Positions 17,700 to 26,763 of a stretch of 64,000 nucleotides of DNA are shown here, in pieces. The translations under genes were made by a program, and so were the position numbers. Under the pieces are notes generated by a model. That model did no database searches. It was not told where the DNA came from and saw only the letters and a program-made list of their open reading frames with translations. The number at the start of each line of letters is the position of its first letter. Positions within the stretch are counted from its first letter, which is position 1. Source of the DNA: Coprobacillus sp. CAG:698 (GTDB taxonomy: Bacteria > Bacillota_I > Bacilli_A > ML615J-28 > CAG-698); NCBI GenBank assembly GCA_000431235.1, contig HF988733.1:42358-106357 (forward strand), in the 5' to 3' direction.

Positions 17700-18315
17700 A
17701 GCTAATAGAATTTTTGAAATTCTAAGTAAAATGTTTCCTGATGCTCACTGTGAACTAATATACAATAATTTGTTTGAACTTTTAATAGCAACTATATTAT
17801 CTGCTCAAACTACAGATATAAAAGTAAACATAGTAACTTCAGTTTTATTTAGTAAATATCCTGATTCTTTTGCCCTTCAATTTGCCGATATATGTGATGT
17901 TGAAGAAATAATAAAACCTTTAGGTTTATATAAAAATAAGGCAATAAACATTATAAATTTATCAAAAATACTTGCAAGTGAATATCAAGGCGTAGTACCT
18001 AATAATTATGATCTTTTAATTAAACTTCCTGGTGTAGGCCGAAAAACAGCTAACGTGGTTTTATCAGAAGGATTTGACATACCACGAATAGCCGTTGATA
18101 CGCATGTACTTAGAGTAAGCAATCGTCTAGGACTTTCCTTAAAAAATAACCCAAATGATGTTGAAGAAGATTTAATGAATTTGTTTGATAAGAAAATTTG
18201 GAAAGATGTTCATTTGAAGCTTCTCTTTTTTGGGCGCTATTTTTGTAAGGCAAAAAATCCCAATTGTGATAAATGTTTTAATAAAAGTAATTGCCACACA
18301 AAAAATGACAAATAA
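17686..18315 (+). CDS. nth: Endonuclease III
   Basis: Base-excision repair glycosylase and AP lyase for oxidised pyrimidines. 209 residues. Helix-hairpin-helix LPGVGRKTANVV with the catalytic lysine at about 120, aspartate in VDTHVLRV at about 138, and the four-cysteine iron-sulfur motif C-x6-C-x2-C-x5-C in the last 25 residues (CKAKNPNCDKCFNKSNC). Translationally coupled to the dnaD-like gene. Confidence 0.95.
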   Translation: MEKNEANRIFEILSKMFPDAHCELIYNNLFELLIATILSAQTTDIKVNIVTSVLFSKYPDSFALQFADICDVEEIIKPLGLYKNKAINIINLSKILASEYQGVVPNNYDLLIKLPGVGRKTANVVLSEGFDIPRIAVDTHVLRVSNRLGLSLKNNPNDVEEDLMNLFDKKIWKDVHLKLLFFGRYFCKAKNPNCDKCFNKSNCHTKNDK

Positions 18316-18317
18316 AA

Positions 18318-18355
18318 ACACCTCTTTAAGGTATAATCTTTAAGAGGTGTGTTTT
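18318..18355 (+). terminator. Hairpin that ends nth and hides the cse60 ribosome site
   Basis: ACACCTCTT (18318-18326) pairs with AAGAGGTGT (18342-18350), followed by GTTTTT. The 3' arm contains AGAGGTG, the ribosome site of the following small gene, and the loop holds a -10-like TATAAT (18332-18337). So readthrough RNA from nth would be terminated or have the ribosome site buried, while RNA started from the loop promoter would leave it free. Confidence 0.7.
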
Positions 18356-18356
18356 T

Positions 18357-18536
18357 ATGTTTGTAAAAATATTTGATGAAAATCACGAAGAGGATTTGGA
18401 GGATGCTGTAAATGATTTTATAAATAACGATGGTATAAAAGTCATAGACATCAAATTCCAAGTTGCCATCATGTATGATAATAAGGATCAAATATACTGC
18501 TATACAGCAATGATTATTTATGATATAGAAGAATAA
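18357..18536 (+). CDS. Cse60-like small sporulation protein
   Basis: 59 residues, acidic, start MFVKIFDENHEEDLEDAVND, then VIDIKFQVAIM and a C-terminal IYCYTAMIIYDIEE. The layout V-K-I/V-F-x-E....DIKF......Y.AMIIY is that of Bacillus Cse60, a protein of about 60 residues made under sigma-E; its biochemical role is not known. Relatives also occur in non-sporulating bacteria, so the name alone does not prove sporulation. Ribosome site AGAGGTG 7 bp upstream. The last 19 bp overlap the convergent TetR gene. Confidence 0.7.
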   Translation: MFVKIFDENHEEDLEDAVNDFINNDGIKVIDIKFQVAIMYDNKDQIYCYTAMIIYDIEE

Positions 18537-19135
18537 TTTTTATTTTTAAAAGATTCAACTGTACGATCAATAATTATTGATGCATATTGCATTAATTCTT
18601 CTTTTGAATATGTACAATCAGTAGATATACAGTAACTTGTAATATAATATATTCCACCAGTTAAGAATGAAACATATAAATCAAGAGGAACAAAAAGTTT
18701 ACTTTCTAAGTTAAATGTAGAAATAACTTCCCTAATTGTTTTTTCAATATGATTTTTAAAGATAAACTGAAGAATAGAATTATCTTGAAGAGTCATTACT
18801 GAAAAAACAAATTCTCTGTTTTGGCAACAAACTTCAATATATAATTTTATAAATGAGGAAATATATTTTGTTGGATTTGTTTTAGCTTCAAAATCCTTTG
18901 TCTCTGCATTTAATTTTAACTTGATTTTTTCTGTTTCATCAGAAATAATATTGTTGAATAAATCATATTTATCATGATAATGATTATAAAAAGTAATTCT
19001 ATTAACATTTGCAAGACTACATATATGATTTATTGTTATTTTTTCGATAGGATACTGTTTTATTAGGTCAACAAAAGATGATTTTAATGCGTCCTTTGTT
19101 TTTGTTACTCTGAGATCAATTTTATTTTTATTCAT
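18518..19135 (-). CDS. TetR/AcrR family transcriptional regulator
   Basis: 205 residues. N-terminal helix-turn-helix of the TetR type at about 25-65 (KITINHICSLANVNRITFYN, then HYHDKYDLFNNI). The C-terminal ligand domain resembles the TetR_C_8 type of Bacilli. An inverted repeat just upstream (19149-19168) lies between its -10 and its start, so it probably represses itself. No adjacent divergent efflux gene shows what it controls; rqcH is upstream on the same strand. Confidence 0.88.
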   Translation of the reverse strand: MNKNKIDLRVTKTKDALKSSFVDLIKQYPIEKITINHICSLANVNRITFYNHYHDKYDLFNNIISDETEKIKLKLNAETKDFEAKTNPTKYISSFIKLYIEVCCQNREFVFSVMTLQDNSILQFIFKNHIEKTIREVISTFNLESKLFVPLDLYVSFLTGGIYYITSYCISTDCTYSKEELMQYASIIIDRTVESFKNKNYSSIS

Positions 19136-19148
19136 CTTTTACTCCTTA

Positions 19149-19179
19149 TGTGATAATACAATATCACATTTTTATTATA
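19149..19179 (-). promoter_or_regulatory. TetR promoter and operator
   Basis: On the - strand a -10 TATAAT (19179-19174) is followed by the inverted repeat TGTGATA-6-TATCACA (19149-19168), then the TetR ribosome site. The position is right for autorepression. The -35 is weak. Confidence 0.6.
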
Positions 19180-19240
19180 TCAAGAAATCAATTTTTTTAA
19201 AACTACATTATTCAAATTTTGTTATAATTATTCATTTTAT

Positions 19241-20830
19241 TTAACATTTTGTCATTTTTGTGTGCTTATTAATGTAGTTTATATCAGGTTTACCAAAAAC
19301 TGATTTATGATTTTTATATGTAACAAAAGAACCTTCTTGCTCTGGAATACGTTTGACATTTTTTACAATTGTATAATCGACACAAACATTTGTGCTCTCA
19401 CTATATGAAGAATAATAAGAGGCTATACAAGCAGTAAGATATATAAGGTCATCCGTTAGATTTTCTGTTCTTAAAATTACGTGACTACCAGGGACGTTTT
19501 GCACGTGAAAGAAGTAATCAGTTTTCTTAGCAAAGGTATTGGTTAAATAATTATTTTGAATATTATTTTTACCAACAAAAATATAATCATCATTTAAAGT
19601 TATATATGTTGTAATATTTGGCTTTGCTTTTTTTGGTCTTTTAGTTACTTTTGATTTAATTTGTAGTTCATCATAAATTTCCATTAAATCATTAATTTTA
19701 GATATTTGTAATTGATTTAATAAACATTCATAATAATTAAGCTGATTATTTGATATATTAAGTTGATTATTAATAAAGGTAATGGCACGTTTAGCTTTTT
19801 GATATTTTTTAAAAAAATGTTTGGCATTTTGTTCAGGAGTTAATAAAGGATCTAAGCTAATTGTTATTTTGTTATTATTATCGTAAAAATTATCAACTAC
19901 AATTTTATTATCTCCTTTTTTACATAAATATATATATGATAAAAGAAGATTACCAATTTTTTCATATTTTAAATCATCATTAGCTATTTCAAGTTCATTC
20001 TTTTGTTTATTAATTTTATTTTTTATTCTTTCTATTTCTTTATTAATATGATTTTTCAAGTAGATTTGTTCATTATTTGAGAAAACATCATTTTTGATTT
20101 CTTTATAAAAATATTCTAAAAGTTCAGATAAACTCTGAAAATATATTCTTTCACCATTAATGTATGTAAGGTCAAAACAATAGAAATGATTTTTTTCGCC
20201 TTTAATTAAAACAGGAGAAGCTTTTTTATAAATGACATCAAGAGTATGTAAATGTTCTATTTCCCCAAACAATAGGTTTGATACTCCTTGGTATACATTT
20301 CCTAGAGAAAGATCTCTTTTTTCAAGAAAAGGATTTATTCTTTCAGAAATTGGAAAAGTATACTTAGCTTTAGGCATAATAATTCGATTATCTATACCAT
20401 TACCTTCAAGGCATCTTTTATAACAATCTATTATTAGGTTATCATTGTTTATAAGACATATGTTACTATTTCTTCCAAAACATTCTATTATTAATTTTAT
20501 ATTTTGTTCGTAACCTAATTCATCAAAATGGGTTAGAGTAAATATAATAATTCTGTCATTTTCATATTGGCTTATAGTATTTATAATTGATGATTCAAGA
20601 TATTTTTTTAAGGTGACTTGAAAGTTATTTTTTTGAGAACTATTAACAAAATTTAATTTAGATAGTCTCACATTCATTGAGTTACTATTAATACTTATCA
20701 AAAGAGTATCTTTTGAAGAGAGTGTTAAGTAAAATTCTGATGCTGTAATTGTTCCTAACTTGTTAATGCGTAAGTTTTCTATTTTTTTCAATTCTTTAAC
20801 TAAATAATGTATAAATATACCATCGAACAT
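19241..20830 (-). CDS. rqcH: RqcH, ribosome quality control factor (NFACT family)
   Basis: Binds stalled 50S subunits with peptidyl-tRNA and drives alanine tailing; formerly annotated as fibronectin-binding protein. 529 residues: NFACT-N domain with the conserved ENDRII Asp-Arg pair (about 93-98), a long coiled coil (about 255-400) and an NFACT-R domain with VPGSHVILR. I use the ATG at 20830 with AAAGGGTGA before it; the GTG at 20839 is part of that ribosome site. An extended -10 (TGATATAAT, - strand, 20865-20857) drives it away from gmk. Confidence 0.92.
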   Translation of the reverse strand: MFDGIFIHYLVKELKKIENLRINKLGTITASEFYLTLSSKDTLLISINSNSMNVRLSKLNFVNSSQKNNFQVTLKKYLESSIINTISQYENDRIIIFTLTHFDELGYEQNIKLIIECFGRNSNICLINNDNLIIDCYKRCLEGNGIDNRIIMPKAKYTFPISERINPFLEKRDLSLGNVYQGVSNLLFGEIEHLHTLDVIYKKASPVLIKGEKNHFYCFDLTYINGERIYFQSLSELLEYFYKEIKNDVFSNNEQIYLKNHINKEIERIKNKINKQKNELEIANDDLKYEKIGNLLLSYIYLCKKGDNKIVVDNFYDNNNKITISLDPLLTPEQNAKHFFKKYQKAKRAITFINNQLNISNNQLNYYECLLNQLQISKINDLMEIYDELQIKSKVTKRPKKAKPNITTYITLNDDYIFVGKNNIQNNYLTNTFAKKTDYFFHVQNVPGSHVILRTENLTDDLIYLTACIASYYSSYSESTNVCVDYTIVKNVKRIPEQEGSFVTYKNHKSVFGKPDINYINKHTKMTKC

Positions 20831-20883
20831 TTTAATCACCCTTTCATTTATGTTTAATTATATCATATTTTTTAAGAAAAGTA

Positions 20884-20912
20884 TTTATTTTTTAGAAAAA
20901 GTGTGATATAAT
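20884..20912 (+). promoter_or_regulatory. gmk-rpoZ promoter
   Basis: TTTATT (20884-20889), 17 bp, TATAAT (20907-20912) with an extended TG one base before it. Confidence 0.65.
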
Positions 20913-20935
20913 ATTTGGAAGGAAAAGGTTAATGT

Positions 20936-21553
20936 ATGAAACTTGATGACAAAGGTTTATTAATTGTTATTTCTGGTCCTTCTGGTGTTGGGAAAGGTAC
21001 TGTTAGAAAAGCTTTATTTGAGCGAGATGATCATAATTTGGTTTATTCTATTTCAATGACTACAAGAAAACCACGTGTTGGTGAGATTAATGGCAAAGAT
21101 TATTTCTTTGTGTCTCGTGAAGAATTTGAAAAAAGAATTAAAGAAAATGGTTTTTTAGAATACGCTGAGTTTGTTGGTAATTACTATGGAACCCCAATTG
21201 ATGAAGTTAAGAAACAAATAGCAGCTGGTAACGAAGTTGTTTTGGAAATTGAAGTACAAGGTGCACTACAAGTACGTGAAAAGGTTAAAGATGCAGTATT
21301 TGTGTTTATAGCGCCGCCATCACTTGAGTCTTTATATTCTCGCTTACATAATCGTGGTACTGAAAATGAAGAAATAATTAAACAAAGAATTGAAAAAGCT
21401 AAAAAAGAAATTGATTTGGCTTATAAATATGATTACATAGTTATTAATGATACAGTTGATAATGCCGCTGATCGTATAATGGCAATAATTCGTGCTGAGC
21501 ATGCAAAGACTGAAAGAACAATACATAAATATAAAAAATTATTGGAGGGTTAA
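20936..21553 (+). CDS. gmk: Guanylate kinase
   Basis: Phosphorylates GMP to GDP. 205 residues. P-loop SGPSGVGKGTVRKAL at about 13-27, then the GMP-binding TTRKPRVGEINGKDYFFVS, and EIEVQGALQVREK. Paired with rpoZ as in Bacillus, but the yloC and remA genes before it are missing. Confidence 0.97.
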   Translation: MKLDDKGLLIVISGPSGVGKGTVRKALFERDDHNLVYSISMTTRKPRVGEINGKDYFFVSREEFEKRIKENGFLEYAEFVGNYYGTPIDEVKKQIAAGNEVVLEIEVQGALQVREKVKDAVFVFIAPPSLESLYSRLHNRGTENEEIIKQRIEKAKKEIDLAYKYDYIVINDTVDNAADRIMAIIRAEHAKTERTIHKYKKLLEG

Positions 21554-21555
21554 TT

Positions 21556-21798
21556 ATGAATTTTAATGAAAATGATGGAATGAGATATCCTTCTATAGAT
21601 AGATTAACACAAATAACTCATTCAAAATATAAACTAATTGTTGCTGCTGCTAAGAGAGCAAAGGATTTAAAATATCAAAAGGAATATTTTAAGCCACTAA
21701 TCGAACATCCTCATAGCAAGAAAGAAATTGGTATTGCTCTTGAAGAAGTTGTTGAAGGAAAAATCGTTGTTGTCGCAAAAGATGAAAATGATGAATAA
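21556..21798 (+). CDS. rpoZ: RNA polymerase omega subunit
   Basis: 80 residues. MRYPSIDRL and YKLIVAAAKRAKDL are the conserved beta'-clamping helices; IGIALEEVVEGKI ends the fold. Two bases after gmk, with GGAGG. A strong terminator follows. Confidence 0.95.
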   Translation: MNFNENDGMRYPSIDRLTQITHSKYKLIVAAAKRAKDLKYQKEYFKPLIEHPHSKKEIGIALEEVVEGKIVVVAKDENDE

Positions 21799-21806
21799 AA
21801 ATTAAT

Positions 21807-21838
21807 AGTCATGAGAATATTCTTATGACTTTTTTTAA
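21807..21838 (+). terminator. Terminator after gmk-rpoZ
   Basis: AGTCATGAGAAT (21807-21818) pairs with ATTCTTATGACT (21819-21830) with one G-U, and then a T7 run. priA therefore needs its own promoter. Confidence 0.88.
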
Positions 21839-21854
21839 AACTTTTATTTTAAAG

Positions 21855-21883
21855 TTTATTTTTTTTGAAAAATATGGTATTAT
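21855..21883 (+). promoter_or_regulatory. Probable priA promoter
   Basis: TTTATT (21855-21860), 17 bp, TATTAT (21878-21883) with an extended TGG in front. Modest match. Confidence 0.45.
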
Positions 21884-21902
21884 AAATATAGGAGGTGAAA
21901 TC

Positions 21903-24233
21903 ATGATTGCAGTAGTTTCAATAGATGTACAAGCAAACTATTTAAGTGATGAATATGATTATTTAATACCCCAAGAGTTAGAAGAATATGTAAAGATTGG
22001 TTCACGAGTTTTAGTTGAATTTGGTGTGCGAAAAGTAATAGGATTTGTGCTTGATATAAAGGATACTTCTGATTTCAAAGGAAGATTGCGAAATGTTGTC
22101 CAAGTACTTGATTATAATTCAGAATTGACTAAGGAACAAGTATCACTTGCTAAAATAATGTCACATAGCTTAAAAACCCCTTTATCTGTTTGTTTGGATG
22201 CAATGTTTCCAGTATTTTTAAAAACTAAATATCGAAAGTTTATTTCAATAAGTAATTATGATGAATGCGATCCTCATATAATAGCTTTGTTTGATAGCAA
22301 AAAGAAAATTTGCTTAACAAATGAAATAATAAAAGAATATCCTAAAATAAAGAATGAAATAGATAAAGGTAATATTTCTCTTGATTATGATATATATACA
22401 TATGGCAAAAAAAAGAAAATTAAATTATATTCTGTAAATCCTTCATGCGAGAATATAACAAAAGAATTCACAGGTATAAAGAAAAAAGTAATTGAATTTC
22501 TTAAACGTAAAGAAAAAGCAACTATTGAAGAGTTAAAAGAATATATAGGATGTAGTACATATATGATTAAATCGTTAGAAAAAGAAGAAATCCTTTATAT
22601 GACTGAAGAAGATAATGTAACAGTTGCTAATAATAAAAAAACAGAACTAAGAAATCTTGAATTTGATTTTGATGGTAATCAAGTTAGGCAAAAATACCAT
22701 GATATGAGTAATAAACCTTTTCTATTTTATACAAATGATGATGGTTTTGCTCTAAAATTTTATTTAGATATATGTATAGATAATATTAAAAATAAAAAGA
22801 AGACACTTATTGTTACGCCAACGTTGATAAGTTGTTATAATGTATTTTATTATCTTAGAAGATATTTGCAAGGTTATGAAATAATCAACCTTTCAAGTGA
22901 TTTAGGCAATGGAGAGTATTATGAAAACTATATAAAAGCTAAGAAGGGACTATGTGATTGTTTAGTAACAACAAAAGTTGGAATTTTTACACCACTAGAT
23001 GATATTGCCACAATAATTGTTTGTGATGAAAGCAATTATAATTATATAAGTGAAATGACACCTAAGTACAATAGTATTGAAATGCTTAAGGAAAGAGCAA
23101 TATATCACAACGCTAAAATAATACTTGCTTCCTCACCTCTTACTATTGAAAACTATTATGAATATTTTTTGGCACAATATAATTTATTAAAGTATATTAA
23201 GAAAAATAATTCTAAAGTAACATTAGTTAATATGTATGATGAAGCGATTCATAATCGTGATTTAATTTCAAGAACACTTGAACAAAGTATTGATAAAGCT
23301 TTAAACAATAAAAAGCAAGTAATGCTTATTCTTAATAACAAAGGTTATAGTAATCAGTTAAAATGCCGAAAGTGTGGTAGTATTGCGATTTGTGATAAAT
23401 GCCATATACCACTTACATATTATAAAGATAAGAATGAATACAAATGTAAATATTGTGGGAGAAAGCTAGAAGATATAAAGTGCGAATGTGGCTCGTGTGA
23501 CTTTGCAATGTTTGGATTTGGACTTGAAAAATTAAAAGAAAAGTTAGAATTAATGTTTCCTTTATCAAGGATATTAATGATTGATAGTTCCACATTAAAA
23601 GAATATGAAGACTATCAAAATGTTGTTGTTAGAATAGAATCAGGCGAAGAAAATATAATAATTGGTACAACAAACATAATTGGTTTATCTCGATTTGCTG
23701 ATTTAGATTTAATTGGTTTAATTTCGGCTGATAGTATTTTGAATTATAGTGATTATAGAGCAAGTTATAATACATTTTCATTAATTTATAACTCTCTTAA
23801 TGTAAGTACTTTAAATAACAATTTAGTTAATTATGATAAAAATATAAATGTAATTATTCAAGGATATAATTTGGATCATTATGCTATTAAATATGGTGTG
23901 ACTGGTGATTTTAATTCTTTCTATAACGAAGAAATAAAGTTTCGAGAAACTTTTAAATATCCACCATTTTCAGAGGTTAATAAATTAATTATTACTGGTG
24001 ATTATAAAGATATATATTATTGTGCAAATTACTTTAAAAAGGTATATTCTAGTGTTTTTAAAGTACAAGATATGGTTTTAGGACCAACATATATTAAATT
24101 AAAAAAAGGAGTTCAATTAATTATAAAGAATAACGATTTTGATAAATTATCTAATTTAATTGAAGAAGTAAAGAAAAAATTTAAAGATACTTCGGTACTT
24201 ATTAGCTTCGAACGTTATCCAAGGTCTTTATAG
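21903..24233 (+). CDS. priA: PriA-like primosome protein without ATPase motifs
   Basis: 776 residues from the ATG at 21903, which has AGGAGGTGAAA before it; the frame is open further upstream but into the terminator. N-terminal DNA-binding domain is typical (YDYLIPQEL, GSRVLVEFGVRKVIGFVLDI). Four CxxC/CxC zinc-site groups are kept at about 487-533 (CRKCG, CDKC, CKYCG, CECGSC), and ISADSILNYSDYRASYNTF matches the PriA helicase C-terminal motif region. But where PriA has GVTGSGKT this protein reads TNDDGFALKF (about 277-286), and the DEEH box is DESNY (about 374). It can hardly hydrolyse ATP as a helicase. It may still bind forks and load DnaD/DnaB. The coaBC and def genes that flank priA in Bacillus are absent. 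Confidence 0.85.
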   Translation: MIAVVSIDVQANYLSDEYDYLIPQELEEYVKIGSRVLVEFGVRKVIGFVLDIKDTSDFKGRLRNVVQVLDYNSELTKEQVSLAKIMSHSLKTPLSVCLDAMFPVFLKTKYRKFISISNYDECDPHIIALFDSKKKICLTNEIIKEYPKIKNEIDKGNISLDYDIYTYGKKKKIKLYSVNPSCENITKEFTGIKKKVIEFLKRKEKATIEELKEYIGCSTYMIKSLEKEEILYMTEEDNVTVANNKKTELRNLEFDFDGNQVRQKYHDMSNKPFLFYTNDDGFALKFYLDICIDNIKNKKKTLIVTPTLISCYNVFYYLRRYLQGYEIINLSSDLGNGEYYENYIKAKKGLCDCLVTTKVGIFTPLDDIATIIVCDESNYNYISEMTPKYNSIEMLKERAIYHNAKIILASSPLTIENYYEYFLAQYNLLKYIKKNNSKVTLVNMYDEAIHNRDLISRTLEQSIDKALNNKKQVMLILNNKGYSNQLKCRKCGSIAICDKCHIPLTYYKDKNEYKCKYCGRKLEDIKCECGSCDFAMFGFGLEKLKEKLELMFPLSRILMIDSSTLKEYEDYQNVVVRIESGEENIIIGTTNIIGLSRFADLDLIGLISADSILNYSDYRASYNTFSLIYNSLNVSTLNNNLVNYDKNINVIIQGYNLDHYAIKYGVTGDFNSFYNEEIKFRETFKYPPFSEVNKLIITGDYKDIYYCANYFKKVYSSVFKVQDMVLGPTYIKLKKGVQLIIKNNDFDKLSNLIEEVKKKFKDTSVLISFERYPRSL

Positions 24234-24251
24234 TTAACAAAGTGTGATGAT

Positions 24252-25193
24252 ATGAAAATTATATTTATGGGTACTCCAGCATTTGCTGTACCAATTTTAG
24301 ATAAAATAAGAGAAAAACATGAGGTTATTTTAGTTGTAACACAACCTGATGTTTATAATATAAAGAAGAAAAAATTTACGCATTCAGAAGTCAAAGAGTA
24401 TGCTCTTAAAAATGATTTACCACTTTTTCAACCAGAAAAAATAAGAGTGGATTATCAAAAAATAATTGATCTTGATGACGATTTGATTGTAACCGCAGCT
24501 TATGGACAAATAGTTCCTGAAGAAGTTTTTAATCATCCAAAGTATAAAGCAATTAATGTTCATGGATCAATTCTTCCAAAATATAGAGGAGGAGCTCCTA
24601 TTCAAAGAGCAATAATCAATGGTGATAAAGAAACGGGGATAACAATAATGTATATGGCTAAAAAGATGGATGCTGGAGATATTATTAAAATATCAAAAAT
24701 ACCTATCCTTGATACAGACAATCAAGATACAGTATTTAGTAAGTTAAGTATTTTAGGTAGTGAGATGATAAATGATGTTATTTCTGATATTGCAAACAAT
24801 AAAGTGACACCAATAAAACAAAACGAAGAAGAAGTAACATTTGCGTATAATCTTACAAAAGAAGATGAACTAATCAACTTTCATAAAACAGCTACAGAAG
24901 TATTTAATCAAATCAGAGGTTTGAATTCAAATCCTGGTGGTCATTTTACATTAGATGGAATAAATATAAAAGTATATAATAGTAAGGTATCTTTGAAACA
25001 TACTGACTTTAAAGAAGGTACTATTGTTGATATAAATAAAGATAGTTTTGATGTTGCTTGTAAAGATGGCACAGTAATTTCAATTTTAGAACTTAAGGTT
25101 CCATCTAAAAATAAGATGTTTGTTCGTGACTTTATGAATGGTCAAGGTAAAAATATGATTGTAAAAGGGAAAGTAATAAATCAAGGTGAATAA
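24252..25193 (+). CDS. fmt: Methionyl-tRNA formyltransferase
   Basis: Formylates initiator Met-tRNA. 313 residues. IIFMGTPAFAVPIL at the N-terminus, AINVHGSILPKYRGGAPI (formyl-donor site with catalytic Asn and His), KKMDAGDII with the catalytic aspartate, and a C-terminal OB-like domain with IRGLNSNPGG. Starts 18 bp after priA. No peptide deformylase is next to it, unlike in Bacillus. Confidence 0.95.
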   Translation: MKIIFMGTPAFAVPILDKIREKHEVILVVTQPDVYNIKKKKFTHSEVKEYALKNDLPLFQPEKIRVDYQKIIDLDDDLIVTAAYGQIVPEEVFNHPKYKAINVHGSILPKYRGGAPIQRAIINGDKETGITIMYMAKKMDAGDIIKISKIPILDTDNQDTVFSKLSILGSEMINDVISDIANNKVTPIKQNEEEVTFAYNLTKEDELINFHKTATEVFNQIRGLNSNPGGHFTLDGINIKVYNSKVSLKHTDFKEGTIVDINKDSFDVACKDGTVISILELKVPSKNKMFVRDFMNGQGKNMIVKGKVINQGE

Positions 25194-25194
25194 A

Positions 25195-25725
25195 ATGGAA
25201 AAGAAAATATATTTTTCTCGTGAAGAAATGTTCACACTAAATAAAGAAAGACTTTTGGAAAGAGGCGTAAAGATAGAAGATATTGCCTTAATAGCATATA
25301 ATCAACAGAGCAAATACACTTCTGGCATTCGTATGGAGGATTGTATTGAATCTGTTTGCAAGATTTTATCTTATCGTGATATTTTCCATTTGGTTCAACT
25401 GAGTATAGAAATTGATAGATTAACTGAATTGGGAGCATTTAGATCACCAATTCAAGATATTATGAAAGCTGATTTGGGAATGTTTGGTATCGATGAAATT
25501 TTTGGTTTAAGTATTGCCCAAATGTATGGGACTATAGGTCAAACTAATTTTGGAGATATTGATGTTAATAAACCTGGTATTGTTAGAAAATTAAATGAAG
25601 ATGGCAAAGAAGGTTCTAGTCACTGTCATACTTTTTTAGATGATGTTGTCGGTGCATTGGCTGCTGCAGCCTCAACAAGAGTGGCTCAAATTATGAGTGA
25701 AGAAGTGGCTAAGAAAAGAGGTTAA
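25195..25725 (+). CDS. Phosphatidylglycerophosphatase A family protein (YutG type)
   Basis: 176 residues from the ATG at 25195, 6 bp after AAGGTG and one base after the fmt stop; a GTG at 25186 is part of the ribosome site. Core GLSIAQMYGTIGQTNFGDID and CHTFLDDVVGALAAAASTR are the PgpA signature. The YutG-type soluble members lack the membrane helices of E. coli PgpA, and that is also the case here. Likely removes phosphate from phosphatidylglycerol phosphate or a related substrate; the substrate is inference. Confidence 0.8.
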   Translation: MEKKIYFSREEMFTLNKERLLERGVKIEDIALIAYNQQSKYTSGIRMEDCIESVCKILSYRDIFHLVQLSIEIDRLTELGAFRSPIQDIMKADLGMFGIDEIFGLSIAQMYGTIGQTNFGDIDVNKPGIVRKLNEDGKEGSSHCHTFLDDVVGALAAAASTRVAQIMSEEVAKKRG

Positions 25726-25726
25726 T

Positions 25727-26752
25727 ATGTATCAAAATGAATTAAAACCAGGAAAACTATTAGATGTATATGGTAATCTTTCTCAAGCTGGCTATGCTAA
25801 AAGCTTAGTAAAAGAGTATAATAGAAATGATATTAAAGCAAATAAACTGCGTATAAAGGAATGGGATTATTATTATATAGGTAATAATAATTATGGTATA
25901 GCGTTAACTATCGCTGATAATTCTTACATGGGACTTGGAAGTGTTTCAATTTTAGATTTTAAAGCGCAAAAATTTATTACTAAAAGCTCAATGACTTTTA
26001 TGCCTCAAGGAAAAACTAATATGCCTAGTTCTTCGAAAGAAGGGAATGTTTATTTTAATACAAGTAAGTTAGAACTTTCATTTGAAAAAAATAATAATAA
26101 ACGTTTTCTTAAAGGTGTTTTTAGAAAATATAATAAAGGAATTGATTTACATATATCAATAGAACTATTTGATGAACCTGAAGAATCTATGGTTATAGCG
26201 ACTCCATTTGAAAAAAAACATCATTTTTATTACAATCAAAAAATCAACTGTATGAGAGCAAGAGGAAAAGCCACACTAGGAGGAAAAACATACTCTTTCT
26301 TTCCTGAGGAATCTTTTGCAGTTTTAGATTGGGGAAGAGGAGTATGGACTTATAAAAACACTTGGTATTGGTCAAGCATGTCTGGGATTAAGGATGGTAA
26401 AAAAATAGGTTTTAATCTTGGATATGGTTTTGGAAATACCGATAAAGCTACTGAAAATATGCTTTTCTTTGATGGAAAAGCTTATAAAATTGAGGCAGTA
26501 ACTTTTCATATTCCACGAATTGGAAATAAATATGATTATCTATCTCCTTGGAAGTTTTCTTCAAATGATGGAACGGTTAATCTTACTTTTACTCCTATAT
26601 TGAATAGAAAAGATTATACGAACATTTTGGTCATTAAATCGTTACAAGATCAAGTGTTTGGAAAGTTTTCAGGCTACATAATGATAAATGACAAGAAATA
26701 TGAAATAGAAGATTTAGTTGGATTTGCTGAAAGAGTAACTAATTATTGGTAA
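25727..26752 (+). CDS. DUF2804 family protein
   Basis: 341 residues. The block AVLDWGRGVWTYKNTWYWSS, followed by GFNLGYGFGNTDKATENMLF, is the hallmark of DUF2804, a family of unknown function with a lipocalin-like beta-rich fold. No signal peptide. I use the ATG at 25727 with AGAGGTTA in front, one base after the pgpA-like stop. Adjacent on one mRNA to a phospholipid phosphatase and an amidase, so an envelope or lipid-related role is conceivable. Confidence 0.8.
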   Translation: MYQNELKPGKLLDVYGNLSQAGYAKSLVKEYNRNDIKANKLRIKEWDYYYIGNNNYGIALTIADNSYMGLGSVSILDFKAQKFITKSSMTFMPQGKTNMPSSSKEGNVYFNTSKLELSFEKNNNKRFLKGVFRKYNKGIDLHISIELFDEPEESMVIATPFEKKHHFYYNQKINCMRARGKATLGGKTYSFFPEESFAVLDWGRGVWTYKNTWYWSSMSGIKDGKKIGFNLGYGFGNTDKATENMLFFDGKAYKIEAVTFHIPRIGNKYDYLSPWKFSSNDGTVNLTFTPILNRKDYTNILVIKSLQDQVFGKFSGYIMINDKKYEIEDLVGFAERVTNYW

Positions 26753-26763
26753 GGAGCTACAAA

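Noticed and set aside
21825..21902. Longer N-terminus of the PriA-like protein
   Set aside because: It would begin inside the T run of the rpoZ terminator and has no ribosome site; the ATG at 21903 has AGGAGGTG at the right distance.
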